Positions 34,075-46,633 of a stretch of 64,000 nucleotides of DNA are shown here, in pieces (position 1 is the stretch's first letter; each line of letters starts with the position of its first letter). The DNA comes from Hyaloscypha bicolor E (Eukaryota; Ascomycota; Leotiomycetes; Helotiales; Hyaloscyphaceae): NCBI RefSeq assembly GCF_002865645.1, contig NW_020194626.1, forward strand, positions 434,001-498,000, given 5' to 3'. Under the pieces are notes generated by a model, which worked only from the letters and a program-made list of their open reading frames with translations, was not told the DNA's origin and made no database searches. A program made the position numbers and the translations under genes.

Positions 34075-37000
34075 TCACTCCATACCAGACGGGTTGAACG
34101 AGTCAGCCAGGGCCGAGCTATGAGCTTCCTGATCATCCACCACTTCGCCCTTGACGCCTTGCCTCTCATCTGCAGTGACCTCCTTAGAGCCCTTGACAAG
34201 ATCGACCCCGGTCTCACCAACCGCAGCAAACTCTCCGACATAAGCACCTAAACCATCGTCTTTCCAAAATGTTGTTCCGTTGTCCAATTTCAATGGCACA
34301 AGGTCTCCGCATCCTTGACATCCCTCAACTTCTAGGATCGTGTGTTTGCCGGACCAATGGTCTCCAGTGATGTTGTACACTGTGGTGTTCCCTTCGTAAA
34401 GAGCGACTTTGTCGTTTGGTAAGGCTCTAGGGAAGATAGGAAGAACAATTGGGTTGGCGTCCCAAATAGATGCGAGATTGGTCCTGTTTGTGAACGCGAC
34501 TCGAGCAGTCGTTGGTGTTCGTGGTCCCCAATCGAAACTCAATTGGACAACTCTTTGGAACGGAACATTGCTCGTATCCACAGTTATGTTCGAAGCGTTT
34601 TGGGTCAATGGTTGCCAGCGGGTACCTGTATCACCATCTGTCGCTGCTCCTGGCGGATACCCAGCGATGGATTGGCCTTCTGAAAATGTGGGTTGGCATT
34701 GCAAAAGGTTGTCCGCGACTGTGAGCTCTTTCCAGTACATGTCATTCGCTACAGTAATCGTTTGCTTCATTTTAATGCTGTAGGCGGTCTTGAGAATATC
34801 ACGTCCTGTTGTGTTGCGTGTTTCGATGATCAGTGGCATCGGCCGATGCTTGAAAGCATCAAAAAGGCCAGGAACCTCAGCCGGAAGCCGCGTTATGTTA
34901 GTGTGAGTGCTGTTCATACTTGCCCTAAATCGGTTTCCTCTAGCGTAGAAGTCTGCAATTTGAAGATACTTCAGAGGGGCCGGTAGTGCCGGACGAATGG
35001 TCAAATTGCCTTTCAGCCAGGTAACTCCAAGATATCCGAAAAGGGGTATTTGAAGTGAGCCTCCTGATCCAGTCAGAAACGGCAAGCTCGGTCTCACGCC
35101 TCCATTGGAATTCTGATCGTCGTTTGCTTGCTCAGACATTTGGTACCAAGGAGCCCGCAGGTGTGGTAACTGAGCTTTGATTTGACGCGTGAATGCTGAA
35201 CAGCCCGATTTTGCCATTCGATTCATGGCAATGGCAGAAATTGCATGAGTCATGGCTGGCCCATCAGGGGATTGTTTCTGGTCATAGTAGAGGAGGTTTT
35301 CCCATTGTTCCATCAAGGATGGGTAGAAGTTCAATGGATGGATCATCAGGGTAACGTCCGCTTGCTTGACTGTCGCATTGTTCGTCATGCCCTCGTACTC
35401 CAGAGTAATATTAGACTCGGCTTTGCGAATATTGACATTGGCCGCTTTGTGAACCCAGCTCTTGTTGACTGGGAGCCCATTCTCTTCTTCGTACTGGTTA
35501 ATCAGTGTTAACAGTCGAGAAAATGAGGCGAGAGTAAAAGCTCCGTTCTTGTTGTTGTTCTATAAGCTTTGTTAGCTGGTTGCACAATATGGATAGAGGC
35601 AAAGGGAAGACTTGGCTATTCGAGAAAGGATGTGCGGCGCAGTAACAAAGAGGGGGAAGCTCATCAGGAAGGAGGAAGAACCAACAAATGAGAGAAGACG
35701 TACGTGGAACTCATCGGGGTCCGTCATATTATGGATTGAATAACCATTCCCATCTTTAATTAAGAGGGTGTCAACTGCGTAACCAATGGCGAGGACCATG
35801 GGCCAAAGCTTCTCCTTGAAAAAGGCTTCGTCTCCAGTAACATGACGGTACCAAAAGGCTGCCAATCCGATATCAGAGTTGATATGGTACTCGTAATTTA
35901 AAGCTGGACCAGTGGCAGTTGCATTGCCGTATTTCCCCGCAGTCCAGGAGTACAACGCCGCACCTTGAGGGAATTTGTATGCATCTTGGACGTATGGGGC
36001 TTGAGTATTGAGTTGTGCTTGAGGAAGATGTTTCACTCGAGCCAAAAGAAACTGGCGGGCATAATTAGGCCAATGGGCGAGGATGGATGGGGACATCCAG
36101 AAGTCTTGGTCCCAGAATAACATCCCTCCATACGTATCGGAGGTAAGGCCACCCACCGCAACTCCAGCATCGTCTAGCCCGCTTCCTGCGGACTGGAGAT
36201 TCTGCAGAAGGTAGTAAGCGTCTGCCACAGCAGCAATCTGAATCTTTTCAATTGATGTTTCGTTTTCGGGGAGGCGACCTGTAACGGGATCTCGATAGCT
36301 TGTGATATGATGGGCTGCCATTAACTCTTTCCACTCTTCAACATGAGTGGTAATCACTGTATCCCATCCGTCTCTAAAGGCTCTCGATGACTCTTCACTG
36401 GCGGTCTTTCCAGCATTAGGGAACTTGTCTGTTGATGCAATACCCACAAACTTCTCGAAAACGGCGGTCTTGCCCTTGACGAGATGCACATTCCATTCCT
36501 GCCCAATGGTCATGTTGTTACCATTGTCCGGACCGGTTACAGTTCTTCGAGAGGATTCGTCTGTAAAACCATTCGAGACATTCGCGGTGGACACCACCCA
36601 GGCAGTGACATTGGGCTGGCCGTCAGGATGGAGTGAAACGTACATAGAGGAGTTATTGGAAAGTCCTTTCTCCCCAAGATTTGAACGGACCGCACTTCTT
36701 CCATCGAATATGTCAATGATGGTACAATTGACATCTCCTCCTCGTGCCGTCACTTGCAGTTGCGTGCCTGCAACGTTAGCCCGAAGCCTATGGACAAATG
36801 ATGTGATTTCTATGTCCAGCGAAACGTTAAGCCCGCGTGGAGACCAAGTGGTCCGCCAGGCGTAAATACCCTTCTGGAAGTCAACATCCGCAAGAAATTC
36901 TTTCTTGATAGAGTCGAGGTCCATGTCTACATCGTAGACTTGATCTCCAACAGCCAATTTAAGACCCATAAAATGTGGAATGCCTGCAATTACACTTTCG

Positions 37001-37584
37001 CAACCAAGTTGCAGTAGTTCTGGGTAGTTGGACCCAGGCAGTTCTGGAACACACGCGTAGAAGTCGGCAATTGTTCCGAAGGTCTGCCGAACATTGAAGA
37101 GGGGCCATCCTTCATTTGGTTGGCTGCCGTTGTGGTTGGTCATGTTGCGATCAATATCAAAGTAAGGGCCTATATCGGCGACAGCCACTCCAATGTACCT
37201 GGTACTTTCTGTTAGTTGATGCTATAAATAAAAGACATACCTAGTGCTGACGCTGGACTTCTAGCAAGTAGTAAAGCTTAAAGCGCGCACAGAGGAATGG
37301 GACACGCACCCGTTAGAGAGACCATGATTTACAGGAAACATTCCACTCATCGGTTCTGTCGATGATAGCACCCAATTTCCATCATCCCAGGAACTCAAAT
37401 TCTTCTTAGCCAGTACAGACCATTCGGGATAGCCTGGCATATCTTTGTCAGGGACTGTGATAAACTTCTTCAAGACCGGGTTGATATCTGCTCCCAAAGC
37501 CAAGTTGCAAAGACCCAGCAAGAGGAAGAGGAGAAGAAACGCCCCGTGGGCACTTTTTGAGCTCTTGCAGTGCGGGGAAGCCAT
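34075..37584 (-). CDS. ATH1: Secreted acid trehalase, glycoside hydrolase family 65
   Basis: Exons (minus) 37310-37584, 35704-37198 and 34075-35559 give 1084 residues, typical for Ath1-type trehalases. It hydrolyses trehalose to glucose outside the cell or in the vacuole. A signal peptide is visible (AFLLLFLLLGLCNLALGADI, about residues 14-33). Many N-glycosylation sites follow. The GH65 core has WDQDFWMSPSILAHWP and EYHINSDIGLAAFWYRHV. The motif TDPDEFH, just before intron 2, carries the likely catalytic acid Glu. The exon 3 join reads DEFH-NNNKNGAFTLAS, as expected. A Gly-Cys pair (GCQGCGD) lies in the C-terminal jelly-roll part. It has nothing obvious in common with its replication-gene neighbours. 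Confidence 0.93.
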
Positions 37585-38293
37585 CTGGTGTACTGTGCTG
37601 TACTGCAGATTTAGCTGGAGAATCTGTGGTTATTGGAGAGAGGACGCTCACTAGTGTGTACGTGATATATCCCGAACAGCGGTCGAGGGTCAGAAACGTA
37701 TGTAGCGGAGTGCCAGTCGTCGTTTCGAGAAAAATGTATGTAGGTGGAAGAGTCTGTAAATGTTCACTATGTAAAGTGTCATGTTAGGGTTTTGGAAGAG
37801 CTAGCTTACCACTTCTTGGGTCCCAAGTTCTTGCGAGGAAAGGGTGGGGGACAAGTTTCGCTGGCTGCTAGAGCAAGGTTACTCTTCCAAAGTTTTACAA
37901 ATACTTTGAATTAAAGTTCAGGTTGCATGACTGAGTGAAGGCCATCAAGAGATGGGAGAAGGAGATGATGGGAAAGAGATTACCTATGGGGTGTGGGAAA
38001 GGAATGTGCGGGCTTAACCAGCCGAGAGAAAAAGTTTGGTTCCTAATAAACTCGGTGACTTAGTAGCGAAGGAGGAAGTCATGGCCCCCAACGATAATTA
38101 CATGGTCCTACCTTGGCGGTTGAAGTGGGGCTTAACGCTTGCCGTCGACACACTACTTCCACACTCAAAGAGAATTGAAAAATTATTTCTGTGCAATGTG
38201 CTATGCGATCAAATAGACCGCAAAATGAACGAATCCATTTGTGGTTCTCAAACTAAACTAACCCGAAAGAAACGTGACATGCCCACCCGGCCT
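37585..38293. other. Intergenic region: acid trehalase promoter and aim21 3' flank
   Basis: About 0.7 kb without a supported coding region. The first part must contain the trehalase promoter. I saw no clear TATA box or stress element that I would commit to. Confidence 0.5.
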
Positions 38294-41200
38294 CTACTCT
38301 ACATCTTCTGTGCTGGGTTTTAATGTCGCCGTGGATGCTGACAATTCTCCCTCCTCGGCCTGGGGTGTTGCGAGTGTGCTCGGTGAAATGACAGGAGGCT
38401 CGTCGCTTGCTTTCACTGGCTCTTGCTCGTGGTTATTACCAAGAGATCCTGCGGCCACAGCCGCCTTCTCCGCCTCCTGGCTTTGCTGGACATGGAGATC
38501 CTCCGGAGGTGGGTATAAAGTTTCCTCCGCTCCTGGAGCAATCTCAGACGAATCATGCATAGCTTGCTCCGCGGTGTTAGTCGCAAGAGTTGGGGTTTCC
38601 GACTGCGCTGCTTTGGTACTCAGTGGAGACTCCGCATCATCTTGATGCAATGTTACGAGGAGCGAATCCTCATCTGGATCAATCTGCCAGAGCGTCGAGG
38701 GCATCGAGAACGCCAAAGTGCTGGGGTTTTCTGTCACAATTGAACTGGCTGGGGCCGGACTCTTCGCCGGTGCTCTGCGAGCTGGACCTCTAGCCCTGCC
38801 CTTCCTAGCGTCGACTAGCGGGGTCTTCTCTTTTTCTTCTTCCTTTTCTTCGGGCACCTCTTCCTTCTTAGGAGCTTGGGGACCTAGTTGCAAGCGCTTG
38901 TTCAAGTCTGACATAAAACCACCTTGCAGAGCAGCAATTTTACTGCCAACTGGTCTTGAAGGGACAGGCGGTTTTGGCTTAGTGGCTGGAGCCGCTCCTT
39001 GATCTGAACCAAGAGATTTGGCTGAAGAATTTGACGGCACAGTGGTCAACGGAACATTTTCTGACGATTCACGCTTGATGGGTTTTGAAGGTCGTGCGGG
39101 AACTTGAGGTTTCGCCTTGGCCGGAACAGGTGGAGATGTCGAGTCGACTTGTGGAGCCAGCTTTACACGGGAGGGTCGTTCTGGGATGACAGGTTGTCCC
39201 TTCTCAGGAGATTCTGATAACTTTAGTTTTGCTGGGCGGACTGGTATCTGGGGCTTCGTTGTAGTCGCGGTGTCCGCCGTAGGTTGGTCGTCTGGTGGGC
39301 TCATTATGTCCTTTTCGTCAGATTGAAACTTGGCGACTGTGGTTTGAAGCTGAAGACTGTCAGGTGTATCCTCCCAGATATCGCGGCTAGGAAATCGTTG
39401 CTTCAACCCTGGTCGAGTCTCCGCTGCGAGATGTGGTTTTTGAGCCCAGGGCTGCTTCTTCTCCTTGTGTAAAAAGCTTTCAGAGTCTTCCGACTCCATA
39501 TCTGCAAGTTCCTCTTGTCTTCTGGCAAAGGCTCGTTCCGGAGTCTCCCCTTCTTGAGGCTTGAATTCTTTCGACTCCTCTGTATCTTCTGGTAATTGCG
39601 GTGTTGATACCGTAGCGGTGTATTGCAAACTGTTGGGAGTATCTTCCCAAATATCTTGACTAGGAAATTTTCTGTTCTTCAGCTCGGGTCTCTTCAATCG
39701 ATCAGCTGCGGTCAAGGGTTTCGAAGTGCTGGCAGCCTTCTTCTCTTCTTCTGGGAACAACGGTTCGTATTCGTCCAAGTTTTCCAAAGGAGTCGATGTA
39801 GAGTGAAAACCGGGGAGGGCGCCATGAATGCTCCCTGGTCGGCTTGTTGGTCTGCTGCCAGCTAAGCTTGAAGCACTGCCGGATCGATTGTGATATGCGG
39901 AATCTTCGTAAGCACTGCCTCTGCGCTCGTTCAAGGGCGACACAGCTGGCTGCAGCTCCCACCCGAATGGCTCTTTAGCAACCTCATCCGATGCTAAAAT
40001 AGGTGCCCCATAACCCTGTTCATCGTGAATGCCATTATCTTCACCCCCAGGTCCCAGGTCCTCTGAAGATTCCATGTGACCAGCACCCCCATAAATCTTG
40101 CTTACACGGTGGCTTGGAGGATCTACGTGGATTACGTCGTCATCGTCGGTCTCGCTCTCAAGAGCAGCCCCTGATGGTGCACGAAAATCTTTGGACAAGG
40201 TTTTCTCGAATTCGTTCTTCCCTGAGGCATCTGTGGGGAAGGACTCCTTTCCCAACGGAGAATCAACGTGGGTATCGGACGTATTGGACTGTGTCAGATG
40301 AAGTCCTGACTGGGGACGCGGAGAGGACATGCGGGAGGCATACTCTTCGGACGCTTGGAATCCAATTTGCTCAGTTGGTGTTCCCATGATAGCAGGTGAA
40401 GCACCTAGATCACATTAGATTTTTCGGGTGATTCCTGTGCAAATCACACAACTGTAAGCCTTACCAGGTACAACACCTCGACTAGCAGTATCTCGTACAA
40501 TCTTGTTCAAATCTTCGCTACTCAAAGCCCATTCTGGTCTACCCTCTCCATATTGGCCAAGCTCTTTCCTGAACAGTTCTGGGTGCTTTTCGTAGTATGC
40601 CTTCTCGAAGCGATCGTGAGGGAGCTGCCCGTGTCCAAACCGGCCACTTTGGTCCAGTTAGTAAAACTGCCTCTCCGGCTAGAGAATAGGAAAGGAAGCA
40701 ACTCTTACTATGCATCAGGTGGCATGTCATATCCACGGCCACTGGTCCTACGGCCATGGTGTCTGGGTTTCGTGCCATCATTGTGGAATCCAATACCTGG
40801 AGCGTATGGCTGAGAAAATGGTGAAGGGGATGGAGCTTGAACATCGCCCGCATTTGGGTACATAGGCACGACTTGGCCAATCTGCGGGATCCCATGCTCA
40901 CTCTCAGCGCTGGATGGGGGGCGTTCTGTGCCATTAGAAGTCTGGCTGGCAAAACTGGCCTTGGCCTTCAATGGCCTCGCAGAAGGATCCTTATCGTCGC
41001 TGGAAGCTTTGCCGATGCCGAAAGCTGCAGCTTGGCCGGAATCGGTGCGAGTCACCGTCGAAACTCTCTGCTTGGCGCTGGAAACTGGCAGAGAGGGCTT
41101 CGGAGCATGAAGCTTCAGATCGTTTGCAACATTCCGAGTTTGTGTAGGTGAGGTTCCAAGATCCTCTGGGGCTGCAAAGACCTCAGCGTATTCATTCCCC

Positions 41201-41505
41201 TCCTGGCCAATTGATGGCAGAGCAACACTCGAGGGACTGCGTTGCAGATCAGAGCTAGAGGCATTGGCACTTGAGCTGCTGTACACCGTCGATTTTGCTT
41301 GATTGCCGAGGTTTGCGAGGAAGGGGGTTTCGTTGAGGGGGGAACGCGCAAAGCTCTCTCGTTGGGGCGAGATGGAGCGGTCAAGACGCCGAATCGGTCG
41401 AGGAGGAATCTTTGGCAGCTCGCTGCCCAAAGAGAGCCCGCTCCCAGTGGTCTGGTCCTGAGTCCTAGTAGGACGAGGAGGAATTTGGGGCATCGCAGTC
41501 GACAT
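38294..41505 (-). CDS. AIM21: Aim21-like cortical actin-patch protein
   Basis: Exons (minus) 40709-41505, 40465-40646 and 38294-40404 give 1029 residues. The protein is disordered and proline rich. It carries repeated SH3-ligand-type motifs: PQIPPRPTR and PKIPPRPIRR at the N-terminus, then KPQIPVRPAK, VIPERPSRVK, KPQVPARPSK and KPPVPSRPVG in the middle. A more conserved block is encoded by exon 2 (DRFEKAYYEKHPELFRKELG, EWALSSEDLNKIVRDTASRG). Two copies of FPSxDIWEDTPxSLQ occur downstream. This architecture matches Aim21 of yeast and filamentous fungi, which regulates actin assembly at endocytic patches with Tda2 and capping protein. Intron 1 has the consensus branch site ACTAAC. Confidence 0.85.
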
Positions 41506-43112
41506 CCTGTTGGTGATTTGATGTACGATAAAGTTGTTAAAATCGAGACTCTGAGGTTCTGGGCTCCTGTCAGTATTTCACTCCTGCCCCAAAAAGCCCG
41601 GAGCCAGTAACACAACAGTCCGACTTGCAGATTGTGGGGAAGACAACGGTTCGTCTCTGCGGTTGTGTGCTGTAAATCTAGTAAATTGACCTCTGCCAAT
41701 GTGATCGACTCCCATGTGGCATGTTGGGAACGTGGTGAGACCTTGCCAATGAGTGCAGAGGGCTGACGAGCTGCAAGCAGCATTGATACCAGACCGCTCG
41801 GCTTAGTCTTTCTGACCCAACCCGTCTCAAAGAGGTGTGCATTGGGCAGCAGGGGACAATGGAACGAACATGCAAGGAGAACTCACGTTGTTGATGTGCG
41901 GTGAAGCTGGTTTCAAAAGTCGATCATCGAAGCTGTAGTTGTGTAGAGTACAAAGTTTGGAAGATGACAGCATGACATTCTGGTGGGATGCTTCTCGAGT
42001 GAGTGATATGAGGCGGCTTCCACCCTTCACCGCGCTAGTTAGTTCCAGAGAAACAAGGTCCCAAATCATTACGCCATGTCCGCTCACGGAACTCCCATAA
42101 CCTTGCCGTCACGTCTTCGCTTTCACTTACTCTCGTCTTTCTGCAATGCACGCGATCGGTCCACCCAAAGACACGCGCATTAGAGGTAATGATTGGAGAC
42201 AGCTTCACCTGCACATAATTGCCTGGACCTAATTCGCCGGGCTGCGCGATATTCTTGCAGGGGCAGGGGCAGGCAAGCAAAACCTCGAAGCCGCGCTCAT
42301 GCCCCCACCAGGAATCCAGACTGACTCCACTGGCTCCACCAGCGGAGTGGCTCAGACGTCCCGACACGTCCAGCTCTTCGTGAGCTATTTTCTCAACACG
42401 ATCAGCGGCAGCATACTAAACCCCTCAGCACTAAACAAGATCTTGATTGCTCTATCACGTTCTCATCACAGTTTGTCCGTGTTGCAGCATGCAAAAAGAG
42501 ATCTGGGAAAATATCGGTGTTCCCGTCAAAGTAAAAGTCAAATCGTCATGTGCCTGAGAGGAGACTTGGATTAGCGGTAGCTAAAGTACGCCTTTCCCCG
42601 CAAAGGTCATGGGTTTTCCTAAACTGCCAATCATCGTAAGGAGGTAAGGTCCTAGAGATCGGTGGGACTCGTATCAAATGTTCCTCACGAGACGATCTAA
42701 TCGAGGCAGCTAGAGCTCAAAGAGACTCATGACTTGGCGGTATCCCGACCCAGTCCCTCTTGCGTTCCTCGGGAAAGGTCCCGGGACAGACCGTCATTGT
42801 CCAACCAAATCACTGGGGCCAAAGATCCAGAGTGAAAGAACTGCAAGTTTGGATTGTACCTCGTAGGAAAACGAGATATAGAAGTACGGTAGTTGAAACT
42901 CCTCAACCTTTCTTGGAAAAGAAAACCCGTAATCCGGCCAGGCCAACCAGGTGCAAAATCCGGAACGCCAGGCCCTAAACTCAATGCTCTCCCCATTTTC
43001 TACCATCAAGCAATCCGCAATCATGTCCCTCAACTTCATTCGGCCGTCCAATGCAGCTTCCTCCATGCTTCAGTTCCTCCATGCCTCATTGCTACTCATC
43101 TCTCGGAGTTAC
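41506..43112. other. Intergenic region, about 1.6 kb
   Basis: This stretch lies between the aim21 start and the tvp18 3' end. Frames up to about 220 codons are present on the minus strand at 41115-41783 but overlap aim21 coding DNA out of frame and look like shadows. No domain, tRNA or repeat was recognised. Confidence 0.45.
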
Positions 43113-43862
43113 TTAGATGATCATCTGTGCAACTCCTTGCCCACCAAGTGTCTTGCTTCCCACAAAGCCCTGCCCTTTTACTCCTGCCAAAGCGTAGAAT
43201 GTACCAGCAAGCGTAAGCATAATCGCTGCGGCGATTAGACTTGTTGGGTCGGCAATTATACTAAGCCATTGGATGAGGCCCATGGCAAAGTAGATGCCGG
43301 CACGCATATAGTTCGTTGCGAATCGGCGCATGAAGGTATCGAATTTGGCGGAGGTAGGGCAGATGCGAAGGAGGAGAGGGATCTCGATGAAGATGATGAT
43401 GAACGAGCTTGCGCTGGGAACCTTTAGCTTTGGCTCTTAGGCTGCAGAATGGATGACTTACAGGCAGAGAGCTCCGAAAAGGATCAAGATGCTAATGTGG
43501 AATAGATGCGATATGCCCAGGGCGAAGCAGAGGAAGATACATATTACTCCGGTCCTACCGTCAATCGTACTGTCAGCAGTCGTTTGTTGGCTTGTACGAG
43601 CTTCCAACATCATATCATCGGACCACCGCGCTTGCAGAAGACGCCTCCGTGATATCTCAGTGACGACTTCGAACTATAGAACTCAAGAATGAGGTGTATT
43701 GAATTCAGAGTCGCAGGTTCAAGTTCGATGTATCGAATAAGCTGTCTACTTACCATTGTCCGTAAATACCTGGGATATTCTGTTAGCCAACTAGACCTCT
43801 CCTTCGTCGCCCAGAGCAATCTTACTGAAATTCCTCGTGGCGAATTCCTCTGCGATCGTCAT
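43113..43862 (-). CDS. TVP18: Golgi apparatus membrane protein Tvp18
   Basis: Exons (minus) 43826-43862, 43754-43769, 43462-43554 and 43113-43413 give 148 residues, the family length. The spliced start reads MTIAEEFATRNFSIYGQW and the tail is FVGSKTLGGQGVAQMII. Four membrane segments are visible: GVICIFLCFALGISH, ILILFGALCLASSFIIIF, the stretch around YFAMGLIQWLSIIADP, and IAAAIMLTLAGTFYALAGV. Tvp18 is a small Tlg2-vesicle protein of the late Golgi with a poorly known role. Exon 2 is only 16 nt and intron 3 has an acceptor (TTCCCAG) downstream of a decoy AAG. Confidence 0.93.
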
Positions 43863-44654
43863 CTTTGCGTGTGTGTGATGGAATCAGCGGAAGTCGAAAT
43901 GTGGGTCGAGGTTGAGAGGTTGATCAACAACAGCTCCAAAGCTTCAGCAAATGCGCAACGTGAGATCAGGCGGGGATGGTTTGAAGTGCGTATGTCACAT
44001 AGACGAGGGTCGGAAGCGTCTAAGGTGGTTTTATGTTGGGAGGGCGATTGAAAAGCAGTGATTTTGTTGCTGTTCTCAAGAATTACGTGGTGTCTGGGGT
44101 TTTGGAGTCCGAGCCGTTGTCTGGCGCCACACGAACTCGTCGCTTGATGAGGCTGAGCACAGGCAGGCAACGAAAGGACAACCAAAACGTAACCTTGATT
44201 GGTGCAGGGCTTAATGAATTCAAATAATATATGTCGTTTGTCACTTCTACCTTGAACGGGACTTTACAATATTAGATTGTTGTCGGAAAATTTCCCTATC
44301 CGACAAATCACGTTTGCTGCTCTTGGGTACAAGAAGTTACTCCGGCTTCCAAGTCGTCTTTCGATTCTTTCCAGGCAGAAGCTCAAGATGAATAGGCAAA
44401 CGCTCTAGAAGACACTTTGACGCGCAATGTGAAGAGTCCAGTCAGACTGCATTTTCAATAGCTGTTGACTGATGGGAGTCCCACTCGTGAGCTCGGCCCC
44501 GTAAATGGAAAAACTCGAAAATCCGTCCTCACGCTCTGGCTGTCCCATAATATCATCGCCATATCGTCTTTCCATTTGAAAGTCGACATAATGCTCGAAA
44601 AAGACAAAGCTATCCCGCGACTCCTATGTACCCAACCATAATTACAAGTGCAGC
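43863..44654. other. Intergenic region: tvp18 promoter and ntf2 3' flank
   Basis: About 0.8 kb. A 120-codon frame on the + strand overlaps the tvp18 5' end and is judged a shadow. Nothing else was recognised. Confidence 0.5.
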
Positions 44655-45416
44655 TCATCCGAATACCAACTTAAAGATGTCGTTGTAAATGAAATAGCTT
44701 CCTGCGCCGTCTGGGAGGAGTTGGAAGGCCTGGCTGTAGTTCATGGATCTCTCCTCCTCGTCGACCTAAGGAAATGAAGTCAGCTAGTGATTTCTTTGCC
44801 GAAGGAGTTCGATGTTGCGACGTACGAGAAGGGCACCGGTGACGAGAATCAAAATTCCGCCGTTCTCAGAAGGTTGTGCATCAAGAGTTGACACGGCATG
44901 TTTGACTTTCTCGAATGGGAGGCACTGGTGAAGGAAGCCTTCATTAGCAAGGCGTATTGTGAAGATTAGGATTACTCACCGAGAGTTTCTCGACAATCCC
45001 ACCAACACCAGCAATCGAAGCGGACTCGAAGGTCAGCATAGAGTTCTCCCGCTGGCGGATGGTCAGAATCTGTATTACTTCCAAATGTAAGGGGCTTACG
45101 TAGAGCGGAGCCAACTGCTTCCTGTCGGCATCAAACTGGTGGTAGTAAAACTCGACGAATTGCTCTACTTGGAAATTAGTCTGGGTTTGACGCAAGAAAG
45201 AGGTAGCTTCGAGGAATCTTCAACGGCGGGCTCTCTTGATATAGGCATGCCGTGGGCTTTCGTGAATTTCAAATGGAGTGGTCCTACTCACTTGCGACAT
45301 CTGCGAAGTCTGTAAAGGCCCGTTAGCAAATGCGCCAGCTTTAAATGGGATTTGGAATGAGAAGGAGCGGGGATGAATAATACTAATATAGGAGGAACGT
45401 TTCACATACTTGCCAT
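44655..45416 (-). CDS. NTF2: Nuclear transport factor 2
   Basis: Exons (minus) 45410-45416, 45292-45309, 45100-45164, 44980-45051, 44826-44924 and 44655-44765 give 123 residues, the length of fungal NTF2. NTF2 carries RanGDP into the nucleus as a homodimer through FG nucleoporins. The spliced protein reads MANFADVAKQFVEFYYHQFD, then LYRENSMLTFESAS, GGIVEKLSCLPFEKVKHAV, TGALLVDEEERSMNYSQAFQ and ends FIYNDIFKLVFG. Acidic residues of the Ran-binding pocket (DEEE) are present. Five introns interrupt a 372-nt coding sequence, and the first exon is only 7 nt. Without splicing no frame here exceeds 85 codons, so simple ORF finding misses this gene. Confidence 0.95.
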
Positions 45417-46633
45417 CTTGCCGCCTGTATCTGTGATGTGTTCTTGAAAGTTTGTTCTTGTGGGGTTGGTAGGCTCCTTGCTCGATGTTGTTGTTCAACG
45501 ACAACATGCATGGAGGGGTTGTAAATAAATGATCCAGATGGTGGAGGGTACCACGTGACCTTTACGCTAAGGTCGCCAGCGCGGTCAATTTTGCTCCAAC
45601 TCCCGAAGCCCTCTTCTCAGAAAATTCCAACACATCCACCTTCAACTACACCATTGTCTGCCACGTCTGCCTCCGCAGAATATACAGTGCCTTGTTGTAC
45701 AATTTGCTACAATACTGACTCCCACTGACAGCCCCAACTAAGGCCACAGGTCTTTTTGGTACGTTCTTCGTTTTCTCTCCTCAATACTCTTTACTCTGAT
45801 GACAAAACCTTCCATTAAGAACGGCCAACTGAAACCTCATGTTGATTCTATTAATTTCAAGCTCAACAGTCTGATCTCACTTCAAACCACTGTCGCATTT
45901 TGTTCTTAAGTTTATTCGAGCTCTAGCTAATGCAAGACGACAGAACTGGAAAATCTACACAAATTTTGGCTCTCTCCGAAGAAATGAATCACGTTAGCAT
46001 ATATTGACTCCAGTGTCGGAACACGAAAGGCTATGGAGAGGGAATGAAATTCTGATTCAGTGGGCTGCTTTCCATGGAAACGCTGGGACTCCGGCAACCG
46101 TGACACTGCAAGGCAAATTATTGTTAAGAGCACTAGAACAAGACATCCTACTTCATTAAAGCACAGCGACGTGTCACAACAGCAGTTGTGGAAATTTTTC
46201 CAGTTGTGACGCCAACTTGTGATCTTGGCTGCGTGACTTGTACCGAGATTCACCTCTGAAATGACCCCGTCCGTGTGAAGCCGCAAGCCGCGTCTTTTTG
46301 TCTGGGTTCGCCAAACCAAACCTCATCAACCTCGTCCTTGGCCGAGCCCTTCCTTTGTCCCCCCGAAATGTTTGGCCAGCCTCTTTGAACACTCTCATTT
46401 GCCCTCGCACATCTTTCCAGAAGCTCGGGGATTCACAAGCCCACGCTGGGTTGCCACCGCAGGCGATCGAACAGTCGAATCAGGTTGGCGTTCGCTACTT
46501 TTTGATTCTGGTTTATCGCAACTCCAACGACTCGCCTTTAGAGCTTAGCACCCTGCAGCTCGCACATATTCGATTGCGCATACCATCTTGTAGCTCTACA
46601 GCTGCAGTCGCTACAGCAGGAAGCTGACGAGAA
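45417..46633. other. Divergent intergenic region, about 1.2 kb
   Basis: This region lies between the ntf2 and DUF7918 start codons and should contain both promoters. A 130-codon minus-strand frame (45927-46319) has no domain and is not called. Pyrimidine-rich stretches precede 46634. Confidence 0.5.

Noticed and set aside
41115..41783. 222-codon minus-strand frame next to aim21
   Set aside because: Most of it overlaps aim21 exon 1 in another frame, and the remainder has no domain.
42035..42367. 110-codon minus-strand frame in the aim21-tvp18 intergenic region
   Set aside because: No motif, no conserved-looking stretch and no adjoining exons.
43705..43730. tRNA B-box-like sequence (GGTTCAAGTTC)
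   Set aside because: It lies in a tvp18 intron; no A box, acceptor stem or cloverleaf can be drawn around it.
45927..46319. 130-codon minus-strand frame between ntf2 and the DUF7918 gene
   Set aside because: No recognisable domain, no splice partners, and it lies in the expected promoter of the + strand gene.
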